A stretch of 64,000 nucleotides of DNA. Source: Antedon mediterranea. Taxonomy: Eukaryota > Echinodermata > Crinoidea > Comatulida > Antedonidae. The position numbers and the translations under genes are program-made. Within the stretch, counting starts at the first letter, position 1. Each line of letters begins with the position of its first letter. Below the pieces are notes generated by a model, which saw only the letters and a list, made by a program, of their open reading frames with translations, ran no database searches and had not been told where the DNA came from. This document shows, one piece after another, positions 49,125-62,520 of this stretch. The stretch lies in assembly GCF_964355755.1 (NCBI RefSeq), contig NC_092675.1, positions 23,290,412-23,354,411 on the forward strand. The letters run 5' to 3'.

Positions 49125-49475
49125 TTAACGCGTTTATGAATGTAAATCCAATGCGTTCGATGGATGATTCGATGCGTTTGAATAAATTCACATTCGTTAG
49201 GCATTTGTGATGGATAATTCAGTGCCGTTTGGCGAGAATTCAATGTTGTATGGAGAAAATGTGTTGCGTTTGAGCGACATTTATTTACGATTGTAATTCA
49301 ATGCATTTGACAGATAATTCTACGCAAAAATGTTGAGCTACAGTTAGAAGAATGTGTTTGGGTGTTAAACCAATGCATTCAAACGAGAATTCAATGCGTT
49401 TAAGTATGAATTCAAAGCGTTTCAGCAAAAATGCAATGCGTTTAATCGTAAATCTAGTACGTTTGAATTCAATCA
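49125..49475 (+). repeat. Degenerate about 21-bp repeats in the presumed RGS 3' UTR
   Basis: AATGCGTTT-like cores recur roughly every 21 bp with AATTC spacers (49151, 49172, 49393, 49413, 49435, 49457 among others). Begins about 210 bp after the RGS stop codon. Confidence 0.65.
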
Positions 49476-49927
49476 CGCATTAGCTTCATCATTTATCATC
49501 AGAATACGTTTGCACATCAGGTATTACCATTTAAAAAAATTATCTTTGCTTGAAAACGATAAGACGAGAAATTCGATAACAAATCGATGAGTGAAGACAA
49601 AAATTATTTCTTTTCTAAATATTGTTTTTGACGACAAATATTTTCCACGTTAACTTAATCTATAGGTACCAAGTCAGTACGCTAACACACTTCCATTTTA
49701 CTAACAATTATGGTTACACTCGCATCCATACAGTAGTTCGGCCAATCCAGTTGGTTTTAATGATTTTACATTACGCAAGCATATTTTTGACAGTCATTGT
49801 ATTACAATATCGGCAACTGGAATTATACAATGGAAACATGTCACTTATTTAAACAAATAGGGAAATGATGATTGTTTTAACAATACAACAACCCTCACAA
49901 AAACAGGATAATAGTATAGGAAATAAC

Positions 49928-49955
49928 CAGGGAGTTGTTATTAAACAACTCCCTG
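49928..49955. other. Perfect 12-bp stem, 4-nt loop hairpin
   Basis: CAGGGAGTTGTT, loop ATTA, AACAACTCCCTG. Could be a minimal MITE remnant or an RNA hairpin; no histone-type flanks are seen. Confidence 0.5.
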
Positions 49956-50412
49956 AAATAACTTTCATACAGCACTGTGTGATACGATCTGTTGTATACA
50001 ATGGGCGCGTGTAACCATTGTGACTGTATGCCTGTTTGACGTTTTCGTATTGAGTAATTTTACTATTTTTTACTCAGAAAACGACACATTTGGAACCATG
50101 AATATTCTACCTGATGGTGTTTTTATAGGCCCATAGTGTGTTAGAAAATAATACAATCAATTATTTTCTTAGATACATTTTATTTGAATTTTAATACTAT
50201 ACGTAAAATGTTTTAATATTACTACGTTTTAAAATTTAGTATAAGAAACTTTAAACAAAAATGTAAATGCTTCCAGTTAAACTTTTTACTATCATAAAAC
50301 ATTACAAACTAAATCAGTGTAGCTAAATAGTGTATAGATATAGGTCAGAGTGAATTATTCTTGTTAGTAACTGTTGATATGTGTAGTTAATTTTATTCAG
50401 ACAGTATTGTTA

Positions 50413-50571
50413 AGCCTAACACTATCAAACTTTATCTGTCAAAAAAAGTGATGTGCCCATATATGGACATAATGATGTAATATCACTACCATATTTAAGC
50501 ATAGCACTACCATATACGGGCACTTTTTTGGCACATAAAGTTTGATAGTGTAGACAAGGCTTTAATTTTAC
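50413..50571. mobile_element. MITE, relative of the element in RGS intron 2
   Basis: AACACTATCAAACTTTAT at the left and AAAGTTTGATAGTGTAGACA at the right; shared interior GATGTGCCCATATATGGACA. Confidence 0.7.
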
Positions 50572-51060
50572 AATCAAATATTATTATGATCTTCGGTGGA
50601 ATATAGGTGCTTTACTACTGGTGCTAAACCGTAGCCTTACCTTATCTAATTTATTAAATTGATGCGTGCGTTCTGGTACGAATTACGTTATTCATTACGT
50701 CAACGTTGATTTTTCGTAGTTGTCATTCATGGTTTGACAAAACGGTACCACATCTTTAATATTCGTTTCGAATACCATCATGATACTAACCAACGAAGAA
50801 CGCCGCCGAATTATGTGGAAACTGAGCTTTGTATTCCCGATAGACCTCCTTAACTATATTTTAAATAGATAATGAATGTTTATGAACGAATTAAATGTGA
50901 ACAATGTTCATTAGTTGGAATTCATTGTTCTATTCGACATGGATTCATGCTTTCTACGAATACAAATATTACCTATCAACAAATACAAAACTTTCATTAT
51001 TTATTATTTATATAATGCATTGATGACACCCGATTTTCTCTGTGCTTTATCTTCACATTT

Positions 51061-51203
51061 TTGTCCAGTATCATAGGAAAATTCCATAATACAGCCCCTC
51101 ATGGCATCACATGTTATGACTGTATCATGTAAGGTTAGTATAAGGGTTAGGTTATGGTCTAAACATGTGATGTATCACGGTATTTTCATGTGATACTGGA
51201 CAA
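51061..51203. mobile_element. 143-bp MITE with TTGTCCAGTATCA termini
   Basis: Inverted repeats of about 25 bp with a few mismatches; GGTTAGTATAAGGGTTAGG lies in the centre. No open frame. Confidence 0.65.
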
Positions 51204-52017
51204 ATTTTAATACAGTACCTGGAATCGGTTAGTTTTGGAAGTACTGTACGGTGACCGCTAAAATCCTACCGAGCCTTCGTGCCACTCCGATAAATATTTT
51301 ATTAATCTACCCTTGTATACATTACCGGTGAGATATTAAATGTGTTACATAAATACCGTAGCCTGTGTATATACGAGAACGTGATCGGTCGACATGGCAT
51401 CACATGAATCGAAACGTTTTATTGTCCGGTCGGTAGATGAAAATATTGACCGTAATCTTGCGTCATTGGATACGCTTCTGGAAATGTAATCCTTCGAGAA
51501 AAATAATATAATTCCTATGATCTTCAATGTTATATTACACTTCGAAACAGGCAATATCTGTATGGTAGTATTATAATATTACAGTAAATTCATGTGTGAA
51601 ATGGTACTGCCATTGTTAAAACGCAATTTCTGGTGCTATTGCAGAGAAAGTGTAATAACATTTGTACTTAACAAAACGTACCATCATTAATTGTTGGGAT
51701 AATACAAAATATATACAGAAAAATCCTTTAGAAGATGACTGATTTTATGAAATATGACGTTACACTTTATTAGGGTTCAGATTTTACTCATACACATCAT
51801 TAGATCACATGAATATTTCGAGTAATGTTTTGAACAGCATTTTAGTTGTTAGAAATATATTTTCTTGAATCAAGATCAAGTGCTGTGTAAAACCATCAAG
51901 ACACTTACCATTGTTGTAAACATTTTTCCGTAGCCCGAATTATTTTATAATTTTAAGCATACCAACTAGGGAAGAAAGGGTACTGTAAATACATGCAAGT
52001 ATCATTAGTATCATTTA

Positions 52018-52416
52018 AGGCCAATTTACACAGACGAGTGGTACAGTAATTTGTAAGTGGAAAACAACAATAAAGAATATATGTTACTCTTTATTATATT
52101 TCATGTGCAATTACACAAAACGCAGAGCGGAAGGGCGGTGAGCGGAAACCCACTTAGGATAGGTACAGTTTCTACGTGGGACAAGCAAGTGGTTTTCCCG
52201 CTAAAGCTTGGTTCCCACTAGAACGTAACGCAAGGACGTAAACGCAACGCAAGCATTTTAACCAATGACAAGCGAAGTTATAGACAGTTAGCAATCACAA
52301 GCGAATAAGCCATCGCTTGTGATTGGTCAATTCACTTGCGTTGCGTTACGTTCTTGCGTTGCGTCGCTAGTGAGAACCACGCTTTACCGTTACCGCTCAT
52401 CAGTTTAAATTGGCCT
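52018..52416. mobile_element. Nested MITEs: one inserted within another
   Basis: Outer termini AGGCCAATTTACACAGACGA / AGTTTAAATTGGCCT. The inner element at 52203-52385 has termini AAAGCTTGGTTCCCACTAG / CTAGTGAGAACCACGCTTT and ACGCAACGCAAG subterminal repeats. Order of insertion: outer first. Confidence 0.7.
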
Positions 52417-52499
52417 GTCATCATTTATGATAACCAACCAGTTTCTTTCTTTTGTTAAAATTAACATTATTAAAATCAGACATATATTTATACGGTATA

Positions 52500-54600
52500 A
52501 TGTAATATCGTTATGTCTTTTTACTACCGTTGGTATGTCTACACATGCCTGCAATTGAATTCAGTAGATATAGTTATTTTAGCGGTTTTTGTTCGGTTAA
52601 TAGGCCTACAGTATTAAAGTCCGATTCAGAAGTTTCCAATGTTCAGTAATATACACTGACATGATATTAAGAAAACATTATGTACCGGTGATCTTACTTA
52701 CCGGTAATATTACTAAAATGGGTTAAATTATGCTTTTTCTTAACTTTAATAATTTATAATGTATACACACAGTAGATTACTGTATAGACTTGCGTTCAAG
52801 TATGCCTACATTCGAACATTTCCACGAGAGAGCGGTAAGATTATAGAATGCTCTCTTTAGTCAGAGACTTAATAAAGAGCAAAACCATAGTTAATTTAAA
52901 ACCTCTTGGTGCCGACTTGTACGTATTTAATAGTGTTTTACTAAGATACGCTTTGCATACGTTTGTATACATGTTTTTATAATACGCCTATATACACACA
53001 TTAGTGTTGAAAGTTGATATAATAACTATTCTACATCGTTTATAGGCCCGAGTTTTCAACAAATTGGTATTTATCTTTCAATTATCAATGTCTTTGAAAT
53101 TTTGTTATTTTGAATTTTTTGATGTCAAAAGTTGTTCTTTGTAGAAATATGTGACGTCACAGTATATTGTTCAGTTTATGCTAATTAGTAAAATATGAAA
53201 ATAAAGACACTAGTCGTTAAACATGTTTATTATTTATTTATGTGGAATACAATGAACTGTTATGTTGATGTCTTTTAGTTCGTGTATACACCTGCGTACT
53301 CGCGCATTGTTAATTTTTAAGCTTTGCTAATGAAAATACTTTCAGAAGAAAATGCTTGTGATTTTGTTAATATGTCAGTTCATGCTCATGTGTGTGTCTA
53401 CAAAAATTATCAAGTTCTTCACATGAGTATATATAGAGAAAGACATCGCTACATGCAAAATTGCGTGCGTGTCCAACATAGAGAAAAAGAAGATTTCCAC
53501 ATTTTAGAGAAATCTGATTTTTTTTATAAATTGGACAGTTTTACACATCATTTTCGCTATTTTGAAGAAAATAGAATTGTCTCTATTTTGGACTCACCAA
53601 CTTCTCTCAATCAAAGGACATTGATCTAATATTATTGACAATAAAACTATTATTATCTAACTCAATTATTTACCTTCACAAATCTGATGATCATCAATAT
53701 TAACATCATTATAAAGAGAATAAACGGAATGTCATTTTCATGACAAATTACTTTTTCATCACCGGAAATCATTGGTGCTCAAATCATCATTCAAATATAT
53801 TCAACAAATATATACCCAGGGTAAGCCGCCAGTGTTTAACGAGTATTATAAGCCTGGTTGTTGAAGCGGAAATATGTAATTATGTTATTTTTAATATTCC
53901 GCTTAGGTCCTAAATAATAGATTGACTAGAAGTTGGTGACAATTTGTGACGTTTTGCAGCGTACAGACAACGATACATACAATAACTAGACTTTTAACTC
54001 GTCACAATAGTTAGTTGATCCGCGCTGACTACTTTTTTTAGGTATTTCTCCACTACACTTGTCGGTTCTTTAACAAAGCACTCGCTATGCTCAAGCTACC
54101 GACGATGACCACCATACATTATACAATTGCTTTTTAACCTCAGGTGGGAAGAAGGTTCTGTTCCTCATTTCCACAGCTTTTCTTATCTTCACAGATTATA
54201 AATTACTTAATCCAGTATGTCACAATCATATTTTTACTAAATTATATAATACAAAAATCTTCGGAGATCATGTCTAGCCAATTAAACTACAAGATATTGG
54301 GCGTATCAATGTGATCTATGTTGCATTGCATAGGGTACCTGAGAACTAGTTCTGCACCACCATTATTCATTCAATCTTTCGTACATATTTTATTCACATT
54401 TCATTTTTGTACATTAAATTAAAGCCTAATTTATTACTTACACAATAGCGTAGAAACATAGAAGACAATTGATAATCAAAATAGGTGTACCGCACAGATC
54501 ACACAAAAATTGTATGCTGCACTTCTTGTATTCATACAGTGCGATTATCCGCTTCAATAAAGATATAAAATCTTTGCGATTGTTGTTGGGTGACGTTAAG
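52500..54600. other. Intergenic upstream of the SRCR-WSC gene, no gene seen
   Basis: An open frame at 53324-53629 (101 codons) shows no domain, splice sites or codon pattern to support it. Confidence 0.4.
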
Positions 54601-54687
54601 CTTTTGTGACTATGTAAATATTCTAACTGTACATGCTGTTCGATTGTGTGTGTTGTTCAGACGTAGATTAATAGGCCTACTGTCAAC

Positions 54688-57600
54688 ATGTTCTACATCA
54701 GAGTCGTTATTCTTTTTGCCACTGCTTTAGTTATATCACATGCTCAGGGTAAGTTGTTTTTCTTGTATTATGTAGTATAATATACATGTTGCTTTAAGGC
54801 TTAGTGATATCAGCTTCATTTTGTGAATACCGTAGGCCAGTTACAAACACAATAGGCCTTTGGTTGGTCTACACCTACTGGCACAACTTTGAGATTGTAG
54901 TTGCATACTCATTGCGTTTTACTAAAGGTATAGAGTCAACAGAGCCAGGTTGCTTAATTAGGCCTACGAGAAAGAACAAATTTAAGCTATGCCAAAACAT
55001 TATAATATTATAAACGGAGTTAACTGCCCAACCAGCTGATAACCTATTGAAAACAATTTTAAAGGGTTAAAATAGGCAAGAGAAGGATTTCACTCTTGCC
55101 TGGTTCAACCAGCCATCATACAGACAATCAATCAATGGTTATTTTTTTATTACTCTAGGCCCTAAACGTTTGCTAATTAATTAACACAACAATTATTCTT
55201 TGTGCCATGTCGTACGTACAAACTTTATTTCCTGCCATGACGTATACTAGGTACCAACAAAAAATACATTTTTTGCCATGACGCAGGCCTACTTTAAATA
55301 CTTTTTTATTTCCTGCAATGTCATACTCTAAAAACGTTACACTTCATCTTTGGTATTTCTGATGCGGTTCCATGCAGATGTATCTTCCACATTAAACATG
55401 CTACCATTCACTAGGCCTACTACCTTGATATGACTTTAGTGTTCAGCATAACTAACTTGGTACACGATATATCGGCTCTTAATCATGTAGACTACTTTCG
55501 TATTGTGTCCGATATGTTTTAATATAATAGTGTACGTTTAAATTCACATACAATACCGTTTTCTATATGGTGATTAATAACTACCTATTTCCTTTAATAA
55601 TATGTCCCCCTGAAAAAAAAGATTATTTTTTTTAATGTGCCATTTAAATTTCAAATAATAGTTATTCACTTTGACCAAAATTCGGATCGAAAGAATCAAT
55701 TACTCACCTGAAAAATTATAAATTTAAGCCAAAAAATTATTATAAATTGTCAGAAAATGTTTTGGTTAAATTTAACCCTTTGTCGTTTTATAAGTGATAT
55801 TATTTGTATATACATATATATTTCTGTGAAAGTGAATAGCTTATAACTATAACTACAAAATGGCCCATTCAAAGTCTGATTTATATAAATGTAGGCCTAC
55901 ATTTTTAATGTTTTTGAATGATAATACATCTAATGTATTTTATTCGGTGTAGTTTTGGGTAGTTTCTTAAAACCTAAAATTACTATTACAGTAGGCCTAG
56001 TTTTATTACGTATTTTTCATTGCTATTACTTTTTAGACGTACTCAACAGAGTCTACTATAAATGTTATTTAATAATTTTATTTTTGATAGTATAGGATCA
56101 TTGCCATTTTTACACAATATTTTGCTTGTTGACATTATACATTTACATATGATATTCACATCTGAAAAACAATGGTGTACAGTAGTTTTTTTTTGTTCAA
56201 ACAACTCTGATTTTTTCCCCAGTGAATGCATTGTAAAAATACTGATATTATCAATTTTACTTTATCATTAATCTGTAAAACAATTTATATACTGTTAAAA
56301 GTTTATCGGATTTTAAGAAAACACTGAGAGAACGGTATATAGTTGTATAAAACAACAAATTTAAATAAAGGTGTTTCTTGTTCCTGAAAGTGAATGAATT
56401 GTTAAATGCCGACCGATATTATCAATTTTACTTGTTATCGTTAATCTTTAAAACAATTGATTGACTGTTAAAAGTATCGGATTTAAACTAGGAGAACATA
56501 CAATTGTTACTATTAATAGTCTGTGAGACAGATATGTGAAGAAAAGAATGGTATAGTTTTATAAAACATATAATGGTTGCTGTTCGATAAAATGAATAAA
56601 CTGCCCAATGGTAAAACCGGTACACCGATTATATCAATTTTACATTCTTGTTAATCTATTTTAAATAATTAAAAGACTGTTAAAAGTTTATTGGATTTGA
56701 AGAACTTCTGAAACAGTCTATAGCCTGTGAGACCTACCGTACACGATATAAACAGTTACACACAGTGCTATTTAACATTACCACCCGAATAATAATAATA
56801 ATATTTTTATACAATAATAAGTGACCTCGTCATTTGGTCTATCATATGCTGTATACTTTAACTGCCTATCCCTCATTCCTTAGCATTGTAATGCTTTCGA
56901 GCGTACGGTATGAATACATACTATTATTTTTATTTGTGTGATATAGCAATTCACGGTTCTATAAGTCATAATAGATATTTTATTGTCGTACCAACTTTGT
57001 TATTCAAATATCAGGTTCATTGGAGTTTAGCAAGCATTAAACGTGTGTCTAGTATATTGTCGCTATTCTTTTAAAAACTTGTATCTCCTTTCTTTGCTGT
57101 AATTGAGTTATTGAGCCCAATATGTTGTCAGTGTTATTGTGCAAACAATGGTGACGTTTTTAGTTTCAACTGTGACCAATCAGAAATCAGAAAACTGTTT
57201 TATTTTCTGATCGTGATATTTTAAAGCTATAATCATAATGTCAGTATATGAAACAGCAAACGTTTTTATATAATTGTTTAATAATTCAATTTTACTTTAC
57301 GTTTTTTATATAATTGTTTAGAATCTTGTGTATTGTGTAATTCGTTATATATTTTACAAACAGAAAATACAATAAACATAAATGGTGAGGACGTAATGTT
57401 GTGTCCTACTGTAAAAATATGTCGATGGTTTTGTTGGTTTGAAAAAAAAGTGAATGTTAGGTTTTACATGGACATACCCGTATGCTATGTAGGCCTTCGC
57501 CTATTCTGCGTAGATTTAAAAAAAAAAACAGAAAATAATAATATAACATTTAATTTTTTTTCTTAATCTACCATAGTTTCTGAACAATGGAATATATCTA

Positions 57601-60600
57601 TCGAGTTGCAAGGTAGTTCACTGTGGGGTTATGTACAAGTTTTAAAAGATGGTCAATTGAAGTATATATGCAATGATTACTGGGACATTGAAGATGGACG
57701 TGTTGTCTGTACACAATTAGGTCAGTATAATGATGTATTTTTTGTAATCATCTACAAAACTTTAATAGGCGAACAAAGACACGGTCACACTAATAATAAA
57801 TTAAATCATATTATAATATTAATATTATATATAATAATGATGACAGTTATAATATTAGGTATTGCGACCATTGATGGTTGATATATTAACCAACCTGTCA
57901 GTTGGTTATACAGGAACCAAGTGAAAGATTGTAGTAGTCAGCAGTGAAGAAACTGCAGATACTGTTTAGTGTCGCTAGACATAATACTTTGTACGACAAT
58001 CGAGTGGCATAACTATAATACTGCAAGTTTCCATCCCACTGTAGAATAACGATTAACGTTCTCAATGTTTGAGTATCAAGTACAATTTACTTCAGATTGA
58101 CATCTAATGAGTATTGTTATATTATTAAGCTTCATATATATTTGCTGTTATTCAAAATGGTAATTAGAGAACCTGTTTTGTATTGTATTGATGCCACAAT
58201 TGACTATTGTTTTACCGGTACGTGTTTGTAGAAATAACATTGCTTTAATGACTAGAATTATAATTCTAGGGATGTCATAGGATTATGTTCAGAGACATCA
58301 TTTTAAATAGTATTTGCCTTTAGGTCTTGGTGATGTATTTACGGTTAGTGGAGAGACATACCCTACAGAAAATACTATACCAGATGGGTTCTTGTGCGAT
58401 GGAACAGAGAGTACGCTAACCGAGTGTCAACGTACATCAGATCTACCAGGTGACGAAAATACACGATGCAATGCAGCTTACGTATCATGTGGTCCAAAGG
58501 GTAAGTTAAATGTGTTGAGAGGACATAAAAGTTATACATTCTAATACATTAACGCTAGGCTGAAATCTAGAAAGACATCTTGAAATATAATTATTTTGAT
58601 ATGAAAAGTCATTTCGCGCCCAACTCAGGAACATACATGATCATGCGCAGAATGTTAGCTGCATATAGTGTCCCATCTCTACTCTTTCTGCATTGAGTAG
58701 GCCTATGCTTCATGAATGTATGTCGACTTCTTAGAACTAGGAGGAAATTCTCAATTTGAAATGTCCTACAAAAAAATGGTTTAATCATGTCAGTAAACAA
58801 AATGTTTTAAGTCTATTATCTCAATTATAGATTCTAAAGTGTACGATTGGAAAGAAATCGGCTGTTTTCAAGATAACAATAACCGAATACTTCCTGACTT
58901 AAAGTGCGATGAATCCACAACCGAGATATGTAGACATTGCTTAAATGACACCGGCCAGTATTTCTGTGCTGATTACCACGGAATGACTGTGGATCTATGT
59001 CTACAAGTATGCTGTGGTTATGGTTATACGTACGCAGGCTTACAGAATGGAGATCAATGCTTCTGTGGACACGAATCTGCTGACTATAGTAGATATGGGG
59101 AGAAGCCATCAACTGACTGCTCTTCCGAGTGTGAAGGCAACGCTGGGCAGGATTGTGGCGGTATATTCAACATGAAAGTCTACGAATGTAGTAAGTTAGA
59201 ACATACTATACAATTATTTCCTTATTTGGTCAGATGTTTTCCTCGGAGTGTTTTCTTGTTGTAACGTCATTCATTGATTATTCGCGTCAACAATAACCAA
59301 TTTTATTTGACGTATAGATTTTTGTATCTTATACTAATTGATATGGTATAATGTTATTATTTCCTAGTTTATCCTGATGCTAGCACAATACAAGATATAT
59401 CAACTGAATCATCGATTCCCACTTCTAGTGTATCACCAACCTCTAAAAGAGACACAAATACACCGGAAAATAATGTAACACCACCGATGACTACGGAATA
59501 CTCAAGTAGTGTAACAGTTTCAAAATCAAGCGAGCCATCTTCTTCTTCAACTTATCTTACTTCCACTAAATCAAACGAAGTATCTATGACTAACGGTGTA
59601 ACAGTCCCAACTTCAAGTAAAGAACCAACCAAATCCTCTGTCACATCATCTTCTACGGAAGATTCAAGTCGTATAACAGTTTCAAAATCAAACGAAGAAA
59701 CAAGCAAACCATTCTCTACTTTAACTTCTTCTATTTCTACTCAATCAAAAGTGTCTATGATCAGTGACGTTACAATGACAATATCAAGTAAGGAACCAAC
59801 CAAATCCTCTGTCACATCATCTTCTACGGAAGATTCAAGTCGTATAACAGTTTCAAGATCAAACGAAGAAACAAGCAAACCATTCTCTACTTTAACTTCT
59901 TCTATTTCTACTCAATCAAAAGTGTCTATGATCAGTGACGTTACAATGACAATATCAAGTAAGGAACCAACCAAATCCTCCGTCACACCACCTTACACTA
60001 TTACTAAATCAACGAAAGGTCCTGTATCTTCTTCAGTTACAAGCACACGTCAGTATTCAACAAGCGACGGAGATAAATTTGTAAAAACGACTATCGCGTC
60101 ATCAACTGGTGACGCAATGATGTCACGTAACCCATCTGAGTATTCAACATCAATGAGTTCAGTGAGAAACACGGATGGACCAAGAACATCTGAACAATCT
60201 TTATCATCGAATCTACCAAGCAATAATCCTACTACATCATTTAACAAGTCCCTGACAACATCTAAGGTGCAAGAAACACCGGTCGTTCTCACAAGTAAGT
60301 TACAAACGGTACACTACACTATTTTCTTACTACCGTCTTTGCATCAGAGATTATAATGAAAGATAACTGATGTCTTTGTTATCATTTGCTATTGGTATTT
60401 GGTATCGGGAGGTTGTATCCTGTTTTCTTTCTATAATTTAATTGATAATGATATAAAACATTATAGCATCAATATGATTATCTGTGATGATACTGTATAA
60501 TGTACGGTAATATGTTACTGTTTCGTCATTACAGCAAAGAAAAACAACGAAAACCCCGTTCCAAAGGACAGCTTAACGTCTAACGAAGAAGATGATTCAT

Positions 60601-61440
60601 TTTGGTGTAAGCTTTCAAATTATAAAAAGAGTTAGCGCTCTTGTTTTGAGCGTAGGTCATTGTGCAACGAAAATTCCACATGATTTTCTTTTATATAATA
60701 AATAGGATCGAGTGTCAACAATAAACTTTTGTTGTACAATGTCTTTTAACAATGTATCTTTGTTTTTGGTAGACTGGTATATGATATTGGGAACCGTGTG
60801 TTTGTTGCCTATTGTTTTAATTTTGTTTCGATGTTTCTGTTGGAAAACCAGGTAGGATTATTTATAACATTATTTAGTGTATAACTACACCAATGATTTG
60901 CTGAAAACACGTGTTTAACTTTCTGCAGAAGTAACAACTATAAAATCCTCTGTTCACTTTTGAGTTTATTCTGTTTTGAAAATATTTTCAAGTTAAACAT
61001 TTTTCAATGGTTCAAACAAATGAATTAATCTTTTGACTTCTTGTAGCAAGAAACACAAGTTCAACTACTCACAGAACAAGCCTAGCAAGATCAAAGGTGA
61101 ACTGGCAGACGACTGTGATTTCGATTCAATTGATGATAACTGTATTGTTACTAAAGGCACCATAGTAGATGAAGAGGTTCAACCGGTACCAATACCTTCA
61201 TATCTATATCCACCACCAACTGTAAACGATAACCAGAAGTTAATCGAAAAAGATGATCCAGAATTTACCGACTGGAACGTTGATAATAATGGCGTTGTCA
61301 ACACTGGTGTGTCTGTTGAAACTGAAACAAAACCCATTAACGGTGACGTTGAGGCGGCTGTAGACGCTGCAGATTTGTACAGTCGAGTTGATTTTTCAAA
61401 GAAAAAAAATCGACGAATGATTGATATGAATAATTTGTAA
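54688..61440 (+). CDS. SRCR-WSC-mucin type I membrane receptor-like protein, 737 aa
   Basis: Exons 54688-54748, 57577-57720, 58324-58500, 58831-59190, 59368-60294, 60535-60606, 60773-60851, 61047-61440; phase 1 at all junctions except the last (2); 2214 bp total. Residues 1-20 form a signal peptide ending at A-Q. About 27-125 is a scavenger-receptor cysteine-rich domain with six cysteines (ICND..., VVCTQLG, FLCDGTESTLTEC, RCNAAYVSC). About 134-247 is a WSC domain (EIGCFQD, YTYAGLQNGDQCFCGHES, CGGIFNMKVYEC). 248-556 is a Ser/Thr-rich mucin-like stalk with 57-residue repeats. A transmembrane segment (WYMILGTVCLLPIVLILF) sits at about 582-600. The cytoplasmic tail is acidic and contains SYLYPPP and DLYSRVDFSKKK, the latter a YxxV SH2-type site near the C-terminus. 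Likely a cell-surface carbohydrate or pathogen sensor; the ligand is unknown. Confidence 0.88.
56230..56700. repeat. Ancient tandem triplication in intron 1 of the SRCR-WSC gene
   Basis: TATCAATTTTAC recurs at about 56251, 56422 and 56634, each followed by TTAATCT and ACTGTTAAAAGT blocks. Heavily diverged; offsets about 171 and 212 bp. Confidence 0.6.
59622..59990 (+). repeat. 171-bp in-frame tandem repeat in the mucin stalk
   Basis: The motif starting KEPTKSSVTSSSTEDSSRIT recurs at exact 171-bp (57-codon) offsets (59622, 59793, 59964; the third copy is partial). Copies 1 and 2 are nearly identical, suggesting recent unequal exchange and possible length polymorphism of the glycosylated stalk. 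Confidence 0.85.
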
Positions 61441-62200
61441 TTCTTTATTGTAGTACATTTATTTATTAACTTTATAGATTTTAATACTGACATTATTTTT
61501 TAGCACTATATTAATTTTTTCTTTACACTTGGCACAACAATTATAATATTGCCATTATTATTATAGTTATATATGTTTGCCAAACGTTAGTTAGATATTA
61601 GTTATGGATGAAATAATAACATTAATTTTTGTTATAGGCCTATTATTATCATTCAGCATTAAGCCAACATGATAAACATAACAAAGAGGACAATATACAA
61701 ATGCTATATTTAGTATAAACTATATTTACAAATGGTATGTCAAAATTGCAGCTAACATTAACAAACAAAGTCTGGAAAGAACTTTGACTTTGATTACAAA
61801 TATCAATTGATTACAAATGTTGTTATTTACCTTTTACTACTATAATTTCGCTTACTTATATTTAAATCAAATGTTTTTAGGATCATAAATAAACACAAAC
61901 ACTGGCATACATTTCAGTAAAATTAGCTGTATAAATTAGAAACACTTTACTTATTAGGCATATGATAATTATCTTGACATAAATAACGAATAACGTTATG
62001 TTTTAAAAAAAGTTGTACATCGGATATGTAAGTTTGTATCAGGGTGTTATATATAAGAGAGGCGAAGATGATTAAAAGCGAAAACTGTTTATTGATCACA
62101 ACTCGTGTTTTATTGTATTGAAAATGTTTTAGACGAAAGGTAAAAAATATTTAAAATCAATTAAAAATTATGAAATTTTATATCTGTAAAACTGTGTTCA
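61441..62200. other. 3' flank of the SRCR-WSC gene, no gene seen
   Basis: AT-rich; AATAAA at 61887 may serve as a distal polyadenylation signal. Confidence 0.4.
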
Positions 62201-62320
62201 GAACTGCATACAATAGAAGGCATGTTAAAGGAGAAATTCTATGGACCCAACAAAGTGTCTGTAAAAGACGAGTGTCCCTTGAATAGTGGTTGATCGTGTT
62301 ATACAGGTATTCCTTTCATA

Positions 62321-62520
62321 CAAAATGTCTCCAGAATAGGGGTGTGCTTTGACTAGGTGCTGGTAGTAGGCCTAGTGTTAATATATTACCCCTTATTCGT
62401 TTACACGGAGACCGTCCCCTCAAAATGTCTCCAGAATAGGGGTGTGCTTTGACTAGGTGCTGGTAGTAGGCCTAGTGTTAATATATTACCCCTTATTCGT
62501 TTACACAGGAGAGCGTCCCT
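62321..62520. repeat. 100-bp tandem duplication
   Basis: CAAAATGTCTCCAGAATAGG starts at 62321 and again at 62421; the two 100-bp units are nearly identical. Weaker related units extend to both sides. Confidence 0.85.

Noticed and set aside
49125-49475. CRISPR-like periodic repeats
   Set aside because: Units are short and diverged, without conserved repeats and unique spacers, and the context is a eukaryotic gene 3' end.
53324-53629. 101-codon frame upstream of the SRCR-WSC gene
   Set aside because: No domain, no compatible splice sites and composition like its intergenic surroundings.
58834-61493. Minus-strand open frames over the SRCR-WSC gene
   Set aside because: Shadows of the plus-strand coding exons, which have clear domains.
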